Shown: positions 1 to 8,222 of the stretch, piece after piece | Position numbering within the stretch: the first letter of the stretch is position 1 | Layout of the letters: each line of letters opens with the position of its first letter | Assembly (NCBI GenBank): GCA_016721905.1 | Contig: JADKHH010000021.1 | Location: 1 to 16,790 of the forward strand | From: Candidatus Opimibacter skivensis | GTDB lineage: Bacteria > Bacteroidota > Bacteroidia > Chitinophagales > Saprospiraceae | Reading direction: 5' to 3' | Length of the DNA: 16,790 nt | Notes under the pieces: generated by a model | The model's input: the letters and a program-made list of their open reading frames with translations, nothing else | Databases searched by the model: none | Told to the model about the DNA's origin: nothing | Made by a program: the position numbers and the translations under genes

Positions 1-657
1 AGTCTTCTCTTGCATGAGGAAGAACATGCATGCCGCCGCCGCAATATTTTGCAAAGCCAGCCTGGATCGTAAGTATATCACCGGTATAAGAATCACTTTC
101 TGTTTTTATAGTTGCAGCCCATGTATGTGGTTTCATCAGTGTTTTCAATAAGCCGTACGGATATAAAATCCAGGAGGGTATGTTGAATGATGTTCTTTTA
201 AATTATTGACGACCGCTGCATCGAGGGCACCACCGACCATGTTGAGTGCGTATCGTGTCCGGCCATCAGGCCAGGTTAATCTAACAAGGTTAAAAGGAGC
301 AGTGTATTCTTCGAGTAAGCTCTTTGCTAGTTTATGTTTAGGCGTCACGAACGATCTGACCCAATCATTGCCGGTACCACAGGGTAACACACCAATAGTC
401 ACATCATGCGATTGATCACCAGCCAACTCCATCAGGATATTTCCCCCATGATGTATCGTGCCATCACCACCAACAAGCAAATAATGTCGTTGTCCCCCGT
501 GATACAATGCAGTTATTTCTTTCCTGGCTTCTTCAATAGAATAGGTGTGATGTAGTGTGAAGGCAATACCGTTTTTTTCCAGAAACGACTCCCACTTTGT
601 CCATGCGGAAGAACAGGTCTGACGGTTGACGATTACGCTCCAGGAGGCTTGTGTCAT
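1..657 (-). CDS. YegS/diacylglycerol-kinase family lipid kinase (3' end cut by window edge; one frame break)
   Basis: ATP-dependent kinase of the DAGK catalytic family, expected to phosphorylate a diacylglycerol- or sphingosine-like lipid at the inner face of the membrane. The nucleotide-binding GGDGT motif is at residues 63-67 and the second family signature PCGTGND at 92-98, followed by LNMVGGALDAAVV, typical of the beta-rich half. The open frame stops near 145, but the next frame continues without a gap as YLKTLMKPHTWAATIK and then GDILTIQAGFAKYCGGGMHVLP, the usual NxxxxGGGM region of this family. One missing T near 145-150 explains the break. The start at 657 gives the normal N-terminus (WSVIVNR). 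The C-terminus lies beyond base 1. Family call is firm; the lipid substrate cannot be told from sequence. Confidence 0.88.
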
Positions 658-663
658 AAGAGC

Positions 664-711
664 GTAAGATAGTAAGAACGTAAGAACGTAAGAACGTGAG
701 AGTGTGAGAGG
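664..711. repeat. Six tandem octamers (GTAAGAAC family)
   Basis: Period-8 tandem array just upstream of the lipid kinase gene. Units in order: GTAAGATA, GTAAGAAC three times, GTGAGAGT, GTGAGAGG. It begins 7 bp before the kinase start codon, so any kinase promoter must lie in or beyond it. Confidence 0.85.
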
Positions 712-741
712 AGTGTGTGGATAAATTAGATTGACCCGTTA

Positions 742-953
742 TTGACGTCAAAAGTTTAACAGGACGCTTGTGCGTCAGCAAGGTTTACCTTGCGATTCCC
801 TCGCTATTTGAAGATTTTTATCTTCAAATCAATATAGCAGATCTGTATCTATTGAATGTTCAGTGAAGGGCGGTCTGTGACCGCCATCGATGAATGTGTC
901 TCACGCTTCACGGACTATGGCTCCCACCTTTTTCCGGGGCATGAAAGCCCCGG
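742..953. repeat. Chain of short perfect hairpins in a gene-free stretch
   Basis: The gene-free stretch 658-1045 holds a palindrome TTGACGTCAA (742-751) and then closely spaced hairpins: ACGC/GCGT (764-775), GCAAGGT/ACCTTGC (778-793), GCGA/TCGC (792-804), a perfect 10-bp stem ATTTGAAGAT with a TTTT loop (806-829), GGCGGTC/GACCGCC (869-885) and CCGGGGC/GCCCCGG (934-953). Arms and loops are seen directly. The stretch separates two leftward genes (ald upstream, lipid kinase downstream), so one hairpin may terminate ald, but none is followed on the minus strand by a clear T-run. Function unknown; REP-like elements are the best guess. Confidence 0.75.
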
Positions 954-971
954 CTATTCAATACCATTTTG

Positions 972-1048
972 CAACTCACTCACAACTCACAATTGACAAC
1001 TCACAAAGATTACTGCTTACCGAATACCGATTAACAGATTACCGATTA
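972..1048. repeat. Short direct repeats CAACTCAC (x3) and ACCGATTA (x2)
   Basis: CAACTCAC occurs at 972-979, 983-990 and 997-1004. ACCGATTA occurs at 1026-1033 and 1041-1048, with related AGATTAC(C/T)G copies between. The last unit runs into the stop codon of the alanine dehydrogenase gene, so the repeat has reached the very end of the reading frame. Confidence 0.75.
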
Positions 1049-2253
1049 CAACTTCGATGGCAGAATCAAATCCAACGCAGTATACTTATGTCCAAACCTC
1101 CTCGACAGATATTCATTCGTGAGATGGCCTTTGTAGGTATAGACGCCATGCCTGAAGCCTGCGTGATCATTGAGGAGTGCTTCGATGCCGCCATAGTTGC
1201 CAGCCTTGATCAATAAGGGCGTAATGATATTGCTGATGGCAGCAGATGCCGTGCGACTCACTTTTGAAGCGATATTTGGTACACAATAATGGATGACGCC
1301 GTGTTTGATAAAGTTGGATTATCCAGGGATGTCACTTCGGAAGTTTCAAAGATTCCGCCCTGATCGATGCTCACATCGATGATGACACTACCCTCTTTCA
1401 TCTTGGTGATCATTTCTTCCGGCACCAGGATACTTGATCTGCCTGTGGGAGAATGAACAGCTCCAATCACTACATCGGCGCTGAGCAATTGATATTGTAG
1501 TTGAACAGGATTGATCGTGGAGGTATATAATCGCCTGCCGATGATCTGCTGGATCCGCATCAGTTTGTAGACATTGTCATCAAACACGCGCACTGTTGCA
1601 CCTAATGCAAGTGCAGTCCGAATGGCAAATTCACCAACGACACCGGCACCGAGAATAACTACTTTGGCCGGAGGTACACCGGAGACACCACCAAGCAGAA
1701 CGCCTCTTCCAAATTCGGATCTGCACAATAGCTCAGCAGCCGTTTGTATGGCAGTGATGCCGGCTATTTCACTCATCGTTCGTACAAGTGGATAGGAACC
1801 ATCAGCAGCCTGGAGATATTCCATAGCAAGCGATGTGACGCGATGACGAAGCAGGCGGTCTACATAGGATTCAGAGCGTGTAGGCAGTTGCAGGGGTGAG
1901 ATCAGGCATTGATCCGGATGCAAAAGTTCTATTTCATCGATCGTAGGAGGCGCTACTTTTAGCAGAATATCACTTTTGAATACTTCCTGGCGGCTATGGA
2001 CGATTTCGGCTCCGGCTTCGCTGTATTCGTGGTCAAAATAATTGGATCGTAAACCTGCACCAGCCTGCACAATCACGCGATGTCCCTGCATCACCAGGGG
2101 CTTACCTGAATGAGGAACGATGGCAACCCGGTTTTCGGTGGAGGAGATCTCACAGGGGATTCCAATGGAGAAATGGCTGGCTCCATGTGCCACAGCTATT
2201 TTCTCCGGAAGTGTTTCCAGGCTAAATCCATATTTATGCGTCCACTGCGTCAT
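1046..2253 (-). CDS. ald: Alanine dehydrogenase family protein, Bacteroidota type (one frame break)
   Basis: NAD-linked oxidoreductase of the alanine dehydrogenase/PNT family, nominally L-alanine + NAD to pyruvate + ammonia + NADH in the cytoplasm. The N-terminal half carries GIPCEISSTENRVAIVP (31-47). The Rossmann nucleotide site GAGVVG is at 202-207, and VIIDVSIDQGGIFETS near 290-305 is a family hallmark. The frame breaks near 1311 by loss of one T. The next frame resumes as NFIKHGVIHYCVPNIAS, then VSRTASAAISNIITPLL to the stop at 1046. The merged product is about 400 residues, normal for the family. Where canonical enzymes have LHL, this protein reads ISPLQLPT (Gln122), so the standard catalytic His appears absent. 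The gene overlaps tsaE by about 20 nt, which suggests translational coupling. Confidence 0.88.
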
Positions 2254-2667
2254 GCGTCGTAATATTGAAAATACGATTATTGTTGATTGTTACTTCGATG
2301 TTGACCCTGATGTGAGGCATGAACATATATGCTTCCGCTATCCCGGGCCATTCGATCAGGCACAAAACCCGGAATCAAGATACTCTTCAAACCCGATCTG
2401 GGCAAGGTCTTCCGGTTTTCCAAGGCGGTAAAGGTCCATGTGGTAGATGGTACCTACTACGGGAGATTGATATCGTTGACCAATGAAAACGTAGGGCTGC
2501 TGATGAGTTCCTTCACCTCCAGTTTGTCACACAATACCTTCGTCAGGGTTGTTTTCCCGGACCCCAGATCCTGAAAGCAGAAAGACGTTGTAATGCTCCC
2601 GATATACTGAAGAAGAATCTCCCGTCACACGGTCCAGGTCTTCGATTGAATTCACGGTGATTTCCAT
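2234..2667 (-). CDS. tsaE: TsaE, tRNA threonylcarbamoyladenosine (t6A) synthesis ATPase (three frame breaks)
   Basis: Small P-loop ATPase that works with TsaB and TsaD to make t6A37 in ANN-decoding tRNAs. No single frame is open, but reading across three small indels gives a full protein of about 145 residues. It starts MEITVNSIEDLDRV and YREHYNVFLLSG. Walker A is DLGSGKTTLTKVLCDKL, followed by ISSPTFSLVNEY, then IYHMDLYRLGKPEDLAQIGF, then CLIEWPGIAEAYM, ending in THDAVDA. SPTF, HxDLYRL and IEWP are hallmarks of TsaE. Breaks lie near 2568-2572 (a GA apparently lost from a GAGA), 2465-2475 and 2361-2370. The stop at 2234-2236 lies inside the ald reading frame. The ATG at 2667 is 15 bp from the heptamer repeats, so its promoter is probably within them. 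Confidence 0.88.
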
Positions 2668-2682
2668 GTTGCAATATAGGAG

Positions 2683-2778
2683 AGTTTCGAGTTTCGGGTG
2701 TGCAGTTTCGAGTTTCGAGTGGTGAGGGCAGTTTCGAGTTTCGAGTGGAGAGTTTCGAGTGTACAGTATCGAGTTTCG
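2683..2778. repeat. Heptamer AGTTTCG repeated eight times
   Basis: Perfect AGTTTCG units lie at 2683, 2690, 2704, 2711, 2730, 2737, 2751 and 2772 (start positions). Some are head-to-tail, others separated by 7-14 bp of GT/GA-rich sequence. Two inverted copies (CGAAACT) occur at 2999-3005 and 3020-3026. Confidence 0.85.
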
Positions 2779-2809
2779 AGTTAGTATGAGCTCACTCTAT
2801 TCACGATGG

Positions 2810-2830
2810 TCCCTGAGCTTGTCGAAGGGA
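2810..2830. repeat. REP-like unit CCCTGAGCTTGTCGAAGGG
   Basis: TCCCT and AGGGA flank an 11-bp core; alternatively CTT/AAG pair around GTCG. From memory, this sequence recurs between genes in many unrelated bacteria, so I call it a dispersed palindromic repeat. Only one copy was found in this window. Confidence 0.55.
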
Positions 2831-2952
2831 GAAAAAAGAGCTCCCCTTTTTCGCCGCCCTCTTCATAAGCGAAGATGCGGCGGATGAAGTGATGATCTGT
2901 AATTAGATACAGAATTATGATTTTGCAATTCGTAGTCGCAGACTACGAATAA

Positions 2953-2977
2953 CATTTATTTTTTTAAAAAATAAATG
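2953..2977 (-). terminator. Possible terminator of the DUF1800-DUF1501-discoidin operon
   Basis: A palindrome with 12-bp arms (CATTTATTTTTT and its complement around one T) lies about 53 bp past the stop of the last operon gene on the minus strand, followed at once by the 10-bp ATTCGTAGTC hairpin (2928-2950). It is AT-only in the core, so stem stability is modest. Terminator role is inferred from position only. Confidence 0.35.
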
Positions 2978-3029
2978 AAGATGTTACGTTTTACAACTCG
3001 AAACTCGACACTGTACACTCGAAACTCAA

Positions 3030-3790
3030 CTACGATCGATTCATTTTAATTAGCGTCCTCTGCACCGACTGTCCTCCGTATTCAAGATTCAATCTGTAAG
3101 AACCTGACGGCAGATCTTTTCCTAATTCCATAGATTTTTCCTGGCCAGTGATAAGACTTGTGACTTCATTAGAAATCATTCGTCCTGCAGCGTCATACAC
3201 TGTCACGTGAAGATCACCACTGCAACCCGGCGTTAATACCATCGTCATCTTTTCAGCAAATGGATTCGGATAGAGAGATACATTGACACACTCCAGATTG
3301 GCGATATCTTCTACATCAGAAATGATTTCCACTTCTTCCCCGGCAACTTTCATTTTCGCTCAATCCAAAGCAGGATCCTCCATAATTGTTGATAGCTGTG
3401 ATGAGCAGGTACTGTGCTTCTATTTCATTCAGGAAAGGACCTTCTTCACCCTCGTAAGTGCTGAGACCGCTCGCCTGTCCAAAGTGTAATCGCCAGCCGT
3501 AAGCCAGGTCACACCATCTGTACTATAATCAATAGCTACGTCCGCATACCCCAATCAAGGTGTGCCGGATCATTGCTGTTCCAGATAGTCATTTGTCCCA
3601 GCTTATACACCTTGCCAAAATCATACATGATGAAATGGCTTACAGGACGTGCAGGGTTAGGGCTTGGAGCAGCTTCACAAGAGACCCAGCCATCATAGAA
3701 ATTGGTGCTATGACGATTTGGAAAGCATTGTGAAAACACCATTTGAGAAAGGCCAACCAAAGCAGCGATAAGGAATATTGTTTTTTTCAT
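3030..3790 (-). CDS. Secreted discoidin-like protein with T9SS type A sorting domain (three frame breaks)
   Basis: Predicted secreted or surface protein. A signal peptide (MKKTIFLIAALVGLSQMVFSQ) leads into a carbohydrate/surface-binding F5/8C (discoidin)-like fold: YDFGKVYKLGQMTIWNSNDP, VAIDYSTDGVTWLTAGDYTL, then ITAINNYGGSCFGLSE. The last ~75 residues are a T9SS C-terminal sorting domain (VSLYPNPFAEKMTMVL, VYDAAGRMI, LPSGSYRLNLEYG, TLIKMNRS). Three indels break it: a G missing near 3542 (GMRDVAID), a C missing near 3470, and a one-base slip near 3352. Merged length is about 253 residues. The gene starts 12 bp after the DUF1501 stop, so it is very likely co-transcribed with it. Exported by Sec, then across the outer membrane by T9SS. 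Ligand unknown. Confidence 0.85.
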
Positions 3791-3802
3791 GGCAGGTCGT
3801 GG

Positions 3803-5221
3803 TTATGAATTAAGAAAACCAATTGGGTGAGTAGGACTTGGCTGGTAAAAATTGGTCAATGCAGGGAATATGGTTGACAGATCTGAAGGGCTCACACCAA
3901 ACCAGAGAGCGAGTTCTGCAAAATAAGTATCCGCACTGATTTGTGGGAGCATCACTCCATATCCCAATTCATTGGTTGATTCAAGTGCGAGAGAAGGATA
4001 TTCACCATAGATTCTTTTTCCGATCACATCCTCTCCCATCACCATTACATTGCCTCCCCATGCATGGTCTGTACCATTGCCATTGGAGGTCAGGGTGCGA
4101 CTGAATTCAGAAAGCGAAAATGTAGTGACTTGTTTTCCTAATCCAAGTTCAGCGAGCGCATCTGAAAATTCGCCAATAGCTGTATCCAGTTCATATAAGA
4201 GTCCGGCTTGTGTATTGAGCACTTCATCATGATTGTCCCATCCTCCGTAATCAATAAAGAAGATCTGGCGCTTCATCCCCAGTGCTTCATGTGCAGCGAT
4301 AGAGTATGCTGCCATTTGGAAACTTCTCGATAGATAATTATCGGAGAAAGTGGTTTGCAGTGTAGGTACATTTCCTATAGCTTCCTCAAACTGGATGTGT
4401 CCATCACGTGAACGGCGTATGACATCGATATATGTTTTTTGAAACATATTCTGATACTCGTGATCCACCATTGAATTGATGGCCTGTGTGCGCATACGAT
4501 CAAAAACATTCCATTCTTCTACATTACCATATCCGTTGATACCAGAGCTGCCATTGTATGCATCCAGGGCGAACTCAACAGTGTTCTCACCGGTCTGGAA
4601 TATATTCGTTCCGCTCAGCGAGAGGTTCATGGAGATGTTTGGATTGTTGTTCATGTCATTGATGAGGTCCTTGACTTTTCCGCCCCAGCCTGTACTGCTT
4701 CTGCCGGTAGGCAGACCTGTCATCCATTGCTGACCCTGATCGGAATGTGAATACAGGCCTAGTGGAAGATCGACATCTCCTGCCCAGTATTGCTCCTTTG
4801 TGGTAGGTTGAACCAGGGTTCCTACATTGGTGAGGTACGCCAGCTTTCCTGAATTAAAGAGTTGTTGTGAACGTGGCATGCTTGGGTGAATGCCAAATAA
4901 TCGTCCTCCTGCAAGATCCGGAAATATGGGTAACATATCATTGAGTGGAATAGCAAGATTGGACCTTGTCGTCGCATACTCATTATATTCTGATGTACTC
5001 CTTGGCATAAGCATATTGAAGGAGTCATTTCCTCCGGATTGGAATAAACATGCCAGGGCTTTATATTCAGGATCTAATGAACTATTAGCTAATGCTGCAG
5101 CTGAAAACGCCTTGAGATTGACAAGAGAAGAATAGAGTGTGGAAACACCTATGGCGGCGCAACTGGCCTGGCCCATAAAATTTCTCCGGCTGATAGGGTT
5201 GTTGTTAAATCGTATTTTCAT
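3803..5221 (-). CDS. DUF1501 family protein with twin-arginine signal
   Basis: Intact 472-residue member of the DUF1501 family, a branch related to the alkaline phosphatase/sulfatase fold and of unknown reaction. The N-terminus has a Tat-type signal (SRRNFM at 11-16, then an Ala-rich hydrophobic stretch), so it is probably exported folded. Family blocks: LFQSGGNDSFNML (59-71), HSDQGQQWMTG (159-169), DYGGWDNHDE (324-333), FSLSEFSRT (368-376) and GTDHAWGG (383-390). The Asp/His-rich blocks could bind metal; that is inference. It sits 40 bp after the DUF1800 gene, the well-known pairing in Bacteroidota and Planctomycetota, and 12 bp before the discoidin/T9SS gene. No frame break, unlike most neighbours. 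Confidence 0.93.
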   Translation of the reverse strand: MKIRFNNNPISRRNFMGQASCAAIGVSTLYSSLVNLKAFSAAALANSSLDPEYKALACLFQSGGNDSFNMLMPRSTSEYNEYATTRSNLAIPLNDMLPIFPDLAGGRLFGIHPSMPRSQQLFNSGKLAYLTNVGTLVQPTTKEQYWAGDVDLPLGLYSHSDQGQQWMTGLPTGRSSTGWGGKVKDLINDMNNNPNISMNLSLSGTNIFQTGENTVEFALDAYNGSSGINGYGNVEEWNVFDRMRTQAINSMVDHEYQNMFQKTYIDVIRRSRDGHIQFEEAIGNVPTLQTTFSDNYLSRSFQMAAYSIAAHEALGMKRQIFFIDYGGWDNHDEVLNTQAGLLYELDTAIGEFSDALAELGLGKQVTTFSLSEFSRTLTSNGNGTDHAWGGNVMVMGEDVIGKRIYGEYPSLALESTNELGYGVMLPQISADTYFAELALWFGVSPSDLSTIFPALTNFYQPSPTHPIGFLNS

Positions 5222-5261
5222 AAATCGTCGAAATAGAAATGGATAGAATAAACTATTCGGG

Positions 5262-7055
5262 TTATTTCATGATAGCATAATCAGGAGAGATCATCATCAG
5301 GTAAAGTGCAAGGCGCACCCTGTCAATCCTATAAGAGCCTCAATCATCGGTGAAATAGCATCTTTTATAGCTGCCCTTGTATTGTTCAGAGAGCATACCG
5401 TTCGTAAAGAGCATATCCAGCCTGTTGACAAGTACTTCAGGGTCTCTGGCCAATGGCATCAGTTCATCGATGATATAGGATACGTGTGGATTATCACCTT
5501 CCCAGTCATCCATCACATAGCCCCATACGGCCCAATCATTCACCTGGTTCATGTACTCGATGCTGGTCCTCGAATTGTGGATTTGAAATTCAGGACCCAC
5601 GAGGTCATTATCCGCAATGTCTCCGATAGGTTGATAGTCAGGAAGGAAAAAATTGAAGACTGTACGTGAAGCTAAGGGCATCTGATTGGTCGCCTGATAA
5701 AATCCATAGGACACATTCCAGTAACGACCATAATATTGCTCCAACGGAATAGCTTTGGTAAAATGGGTATACCTGGTAAAAGGCTCACGTAATTTTCCAA
5801 AAGCATCATCCTGTGAGGCTGAGCAGGTTCTTGCTTCAGGATCCATCAGGATAGCCTTCACCACAGCACCGAGATCACCTCTTTTACCATTGCCATTGTC
5901 GGCAAAAACGGCAGCAATTCTGGATACATATTCAGGACTTGGATTTGAAGTAACCAATCGCTGTATCAATTGTCTGCCAATAAATGGTCCTACGTTAGGA
6001 TGTAAAAACAATTGATGGACGGCATCCCTGATATCCTTCAGCCCTGTCTGTCCTGGTGGGATGACATATTCATTGAGCATTGTTTTAGGACCAGGTTGAT
6101 GCCAGTCTTCCCACATGATCATCGGGACGGTCATATCAGCTACATATATATCCAGACCGAAATAGGGATAGTCTACCCATTCATTAGGTATCACACCACC
6201 AACACCAAGTCCGGTAAATACTTTCGCCAGTTCTTTGATATCTGCCTGGTCATACGTTGGGATCCAATTGCCCTGATCATCTGTTTTGCGTGTTCCGTCC
6301 TGGTTTAATTCATAGAGACCTACGGTGAAGAGTTGCATAATCTCACGAGCATAATTTTCGTCAGAGTGTATGTTTTCTTCAGGGACTTCTCTTGGATTAT
6401 TAAGGTGGCTCAGATAATAACCCATGCAAGGGTGCAGGGTTACTTCATTGAGGAGCGTTTCAAAATTACCAAATGAATTTTTGAGCAGGACATCGTAATA
6501 ATCAGCAAGACCATATCCGGCATCTGAAAGATTGGAGTTGATGGAAATGACAAAAATCTCACTCAAGGCGAGTGCGACTTTTTGTCTTAGCAGGTCTTCA
6601 GCCTTCATGTGGTTTTCCCACCAGGTATAATTGAAGATGGTCCAGTAAGGACGAGTGGCTACTTCTTCAGGATCTCCCCCGTTGAGAAGATACCATTCAA
6701 TGACCTCGGCGAATACATCATGCATTCGATCCAGCATCTGGCTTTGTGGCAATGCCATCTGCTCATCAATCCAGCTTTCTATCCCCTGATCAGCTACTTT
6801 TTGGATAGTTGCCAGGTCAGCTCCAAGGGTAGCCTGTGACAAAAACCGTGAGGCTTCCATTACAGGGCCTTCAAGGCCTGTATTATTAATCGTCTTGTCA
6901 CCACTCGCAGAGAGATTCCAGTAATCCGGAGTGTAGTTGCTGCTGGTCGTAACCTTAATGTCCTGAGTAGGGTCACTACCCAAAATCACCTGGGCATGCA
7001 CCGGAATCCAAAGGATACCAGAGGCCAGCATTGAAAACAATAATTTTCTTTTCAT
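5262..7055 (-). CDS. DUF1800 family protein, secreted (two compensating indels near C-terminus)
   Basis: DUF1800 proteins accompany DUF1501 proteins in many genomes; their molecular role is unknown. A signal peptide (MKRKLLFSMLASGILWIPVHAQ) is followed by the block ASRFLSQATLGAD (68-80), then ENYAREIMQLFTVGLYEL (233-250), then NVGPFIGRQLIQRLVTSNPS and AVVKAILMDPEAR. The open frame ends at an in-frame TGA (5340-5342), yet the expected family end (RIDRVRLALYLMMISPDYAIMK) follows in the same frame, to a TAA at 5262. Between about 5370 and 5338 the protein reads sensibly only in another frame (AIKDAISPMIE), so one extra and one missing base are the likely cause, not a true stop. Corrected length is about 597 residues. 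First gene of the three-gene operon; a candidate promoter lies at 7076-7104. Confidence 0.92.
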
Positions 7056-7075
7056 ATGCGCAGTATTTGCAGTGT

Positions 7076-7104
7076 CAAACCAATAATAAAAGGGAGACGA
7101 ACAA
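7076..7104 (-). promoter_or_regulatory. Candidate Bacteroidota-type promoter for the DUF1800 operon
   Basis: Read on the minus strand: TTG, 18 bp, TTGGTTTG. This is one base off the -7 consensus TAnnTTTG, with normal spacing to the -33 TTG. It lies 20 bp upstream of the DUF1800 start codon, in a 138-bp gap after the FemAB-like gene. Only a motif match. Confidence 0.35.
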
Positions 7105-7193
7105 TAAGACTTGTTCAGGGAAATGCAATAGGGGTCGGTAATATGTTTGGAAAGATACTAGAATACTTGAATTTGTTGTCTCCCTGTTAAAAA

Positions 7194-8104
7194 TTAATGA
7201 AATAATGCCCAAAGTTTACCGATGCCGGTATATTTCTTAACCTGCCAGTAGGCAACGGGCACACCTCCAAATGACTGAAAGAAATTAGCAATCCCTGGAT
7301 GCATGCTGCCTTCGAAATCGAAAGCTATACCCCTCGATTGTGCGGACCGTACAGCATGGTCAAGTAACAAAGCGTGGGCCGAAGCACCCTGATCATCTGC
7401 CGTTCTCCCCCCTGCCAGATAATAGCCGGAGTGGCTGTCCCGGGCGGTCAGTACTCCGGCAATTACTTTATCCTCAACTTTGGCAACGGTGATGCGGCCG
7501 CATTGATGTGTTACAAGCTGCTGATAAACTTTCGGGACAACATTGTAAAGCCAATGAGGTGGTTTCATTTTCGCTGCAGGTACGTTTGTTCGCATAGAGA
7601 AGGAAAGACTTTAATATCATCCGATTCCTGCAGGGAATAGTTTTTCTCCGCCTGCTTTAGATTTCTTTTCAAACCCTCATTGTACTTGCTCCGAACCGCA
7701 TCCATCGATTCCATACCGGGAATGATGAAACTGTATTTGAGGACAACGGGCAGGTTGATGTTCTGATAAAGCAATTCTGTGTCAGGCTTAATGCAGAGAT
7801 CCAGAATCGCACTTTTAGGCAAATCGGTGAGCAGGGATTGATGAGAAATGGTTGGATCATCCGGAGATGAGATCAACGATACCCATTGCGTCAATGGTGG
7901 TGTGATCATAGCAGACAACCCTCGTATAGTTGTCTTGTGATAAGGTAAAGCGGCAACAACCCTTTCATCCTCTGCCTTTCTGGTCACTGCCTCCCAACCT
8001 CCGGCACCACAGGTCGCATCAAGCCACCATGGAGCAGTATATAAGAGGGGCTTTTCTTCGGCCTCAAACAAACGATGATAGGATCGTACAGCATCTGATT
8101 GCAT
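7194..8104 (-). CDS. FemAB/GNAT-fold acyltransferase-like protein (one frame break)
   Basis: Cytoplasmic GNAT-fold protein of the FemAB-like/acetyltransferase group, about 303 residues after merging. The first half has the PWWLDATCGAGGWEAV opening common in this group, a VVAALPYHKT strand, and a basic helix (KYNEGLKRNLKQAEKNY). The second half gives the GNAT-like core: GRITVAKVEDKVIAGVLTA, SGYYLAGGRTADDQG, SAHALLLDHAVRSAQSRG, FDFEGSMHPGIANFFQSFGG. The frame breaks near 7572, where one A is missing in an A-run (LQRK then MKPPHWLYN). No substrate can be assigned; neighbours do not point to peptidoglycan or lipid work directly. Divergent from the gene at 8223. Confidence 0.75.
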
Positions 8105-8222
8105 GGATACAATATAGCAGGACTTGTTCTATTGGACCTAATTAATTCCTTGTTAAGCTTTACCACACTTCAAAACGAATGGACTTATCTTTTCATCTTT
8201 ACAGTCTAAACCCGGATACACG

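Larger units (their letters stand above)
2750..3027. repeat. Hairpin-rich element bounded by 33-bp inverted repeats
   Basis: The left arm 2750-2782 and the right arm 2995-3027 are reverse complements over 33 bp with one mismatch. Between them lie, in order, a palindrome-like TCCCT/AGGGA unit (2810-2830), a GGGAG/CTCCC hairpin followed by TTTT (2827-2850), CGCCGC-TCTTC paired with GAAGA-GCGGCG (2852-2882), TCTGTA/TACAGA (2896-2913), a perfect 10-bp stem ATTCGTAGTC with loop GCA (2928-2950), and a 12-bp-arm palindrome CATTTATTTTTT (2953-2977). No open frame is credible inside. It lies between the discoidin/T9SS gene and tsaE, both leftward. This accounts for most of the gene-free stretch 2668-3029. 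It could be a MITE-like or REP-type element; no target-site duplication was recognised. Confidence 0.8.

Noticed and set aside
664..711. Possible CRISPR array
   Set aside because: Units are 8 bp and contiguous, without spacers, and no cas gene is present.
742..953. tRNA or known structured RNA
   Set aside because: Hairpins are separate and do not form a cloverleaf; no anticodon arm or T-loop consensus was found on either strand.
890..1216. Open frame of 108 codons on the plus strand
   Set aside because: It crosses repeats and hairpins and then runs antisense to the conserved end of the alanine dehydrogenase gene; no family resemblance.
2120..2574. Plus-strand open frames across the tsaE/ald junction
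   Set aside because: The minus strand encodes clear TsaE and alanine dehydrogenase motifs over the same bases.
2360..2575. Programmed frameshifting in tsaE
   Set aside because: Three separate breaks in one short gene, with no slippery-site pattern, and the same kind of break in most neighbouring genes.
5338..5372. Programmed readthrough or selenocysteine at the in-frame TGA of the DUF1800 gene
   Set aside because: The intervening stretch makes family-like sequence only in another frame, so two compensating indels explain it; no SECIS-like structure or partner gene was seen.
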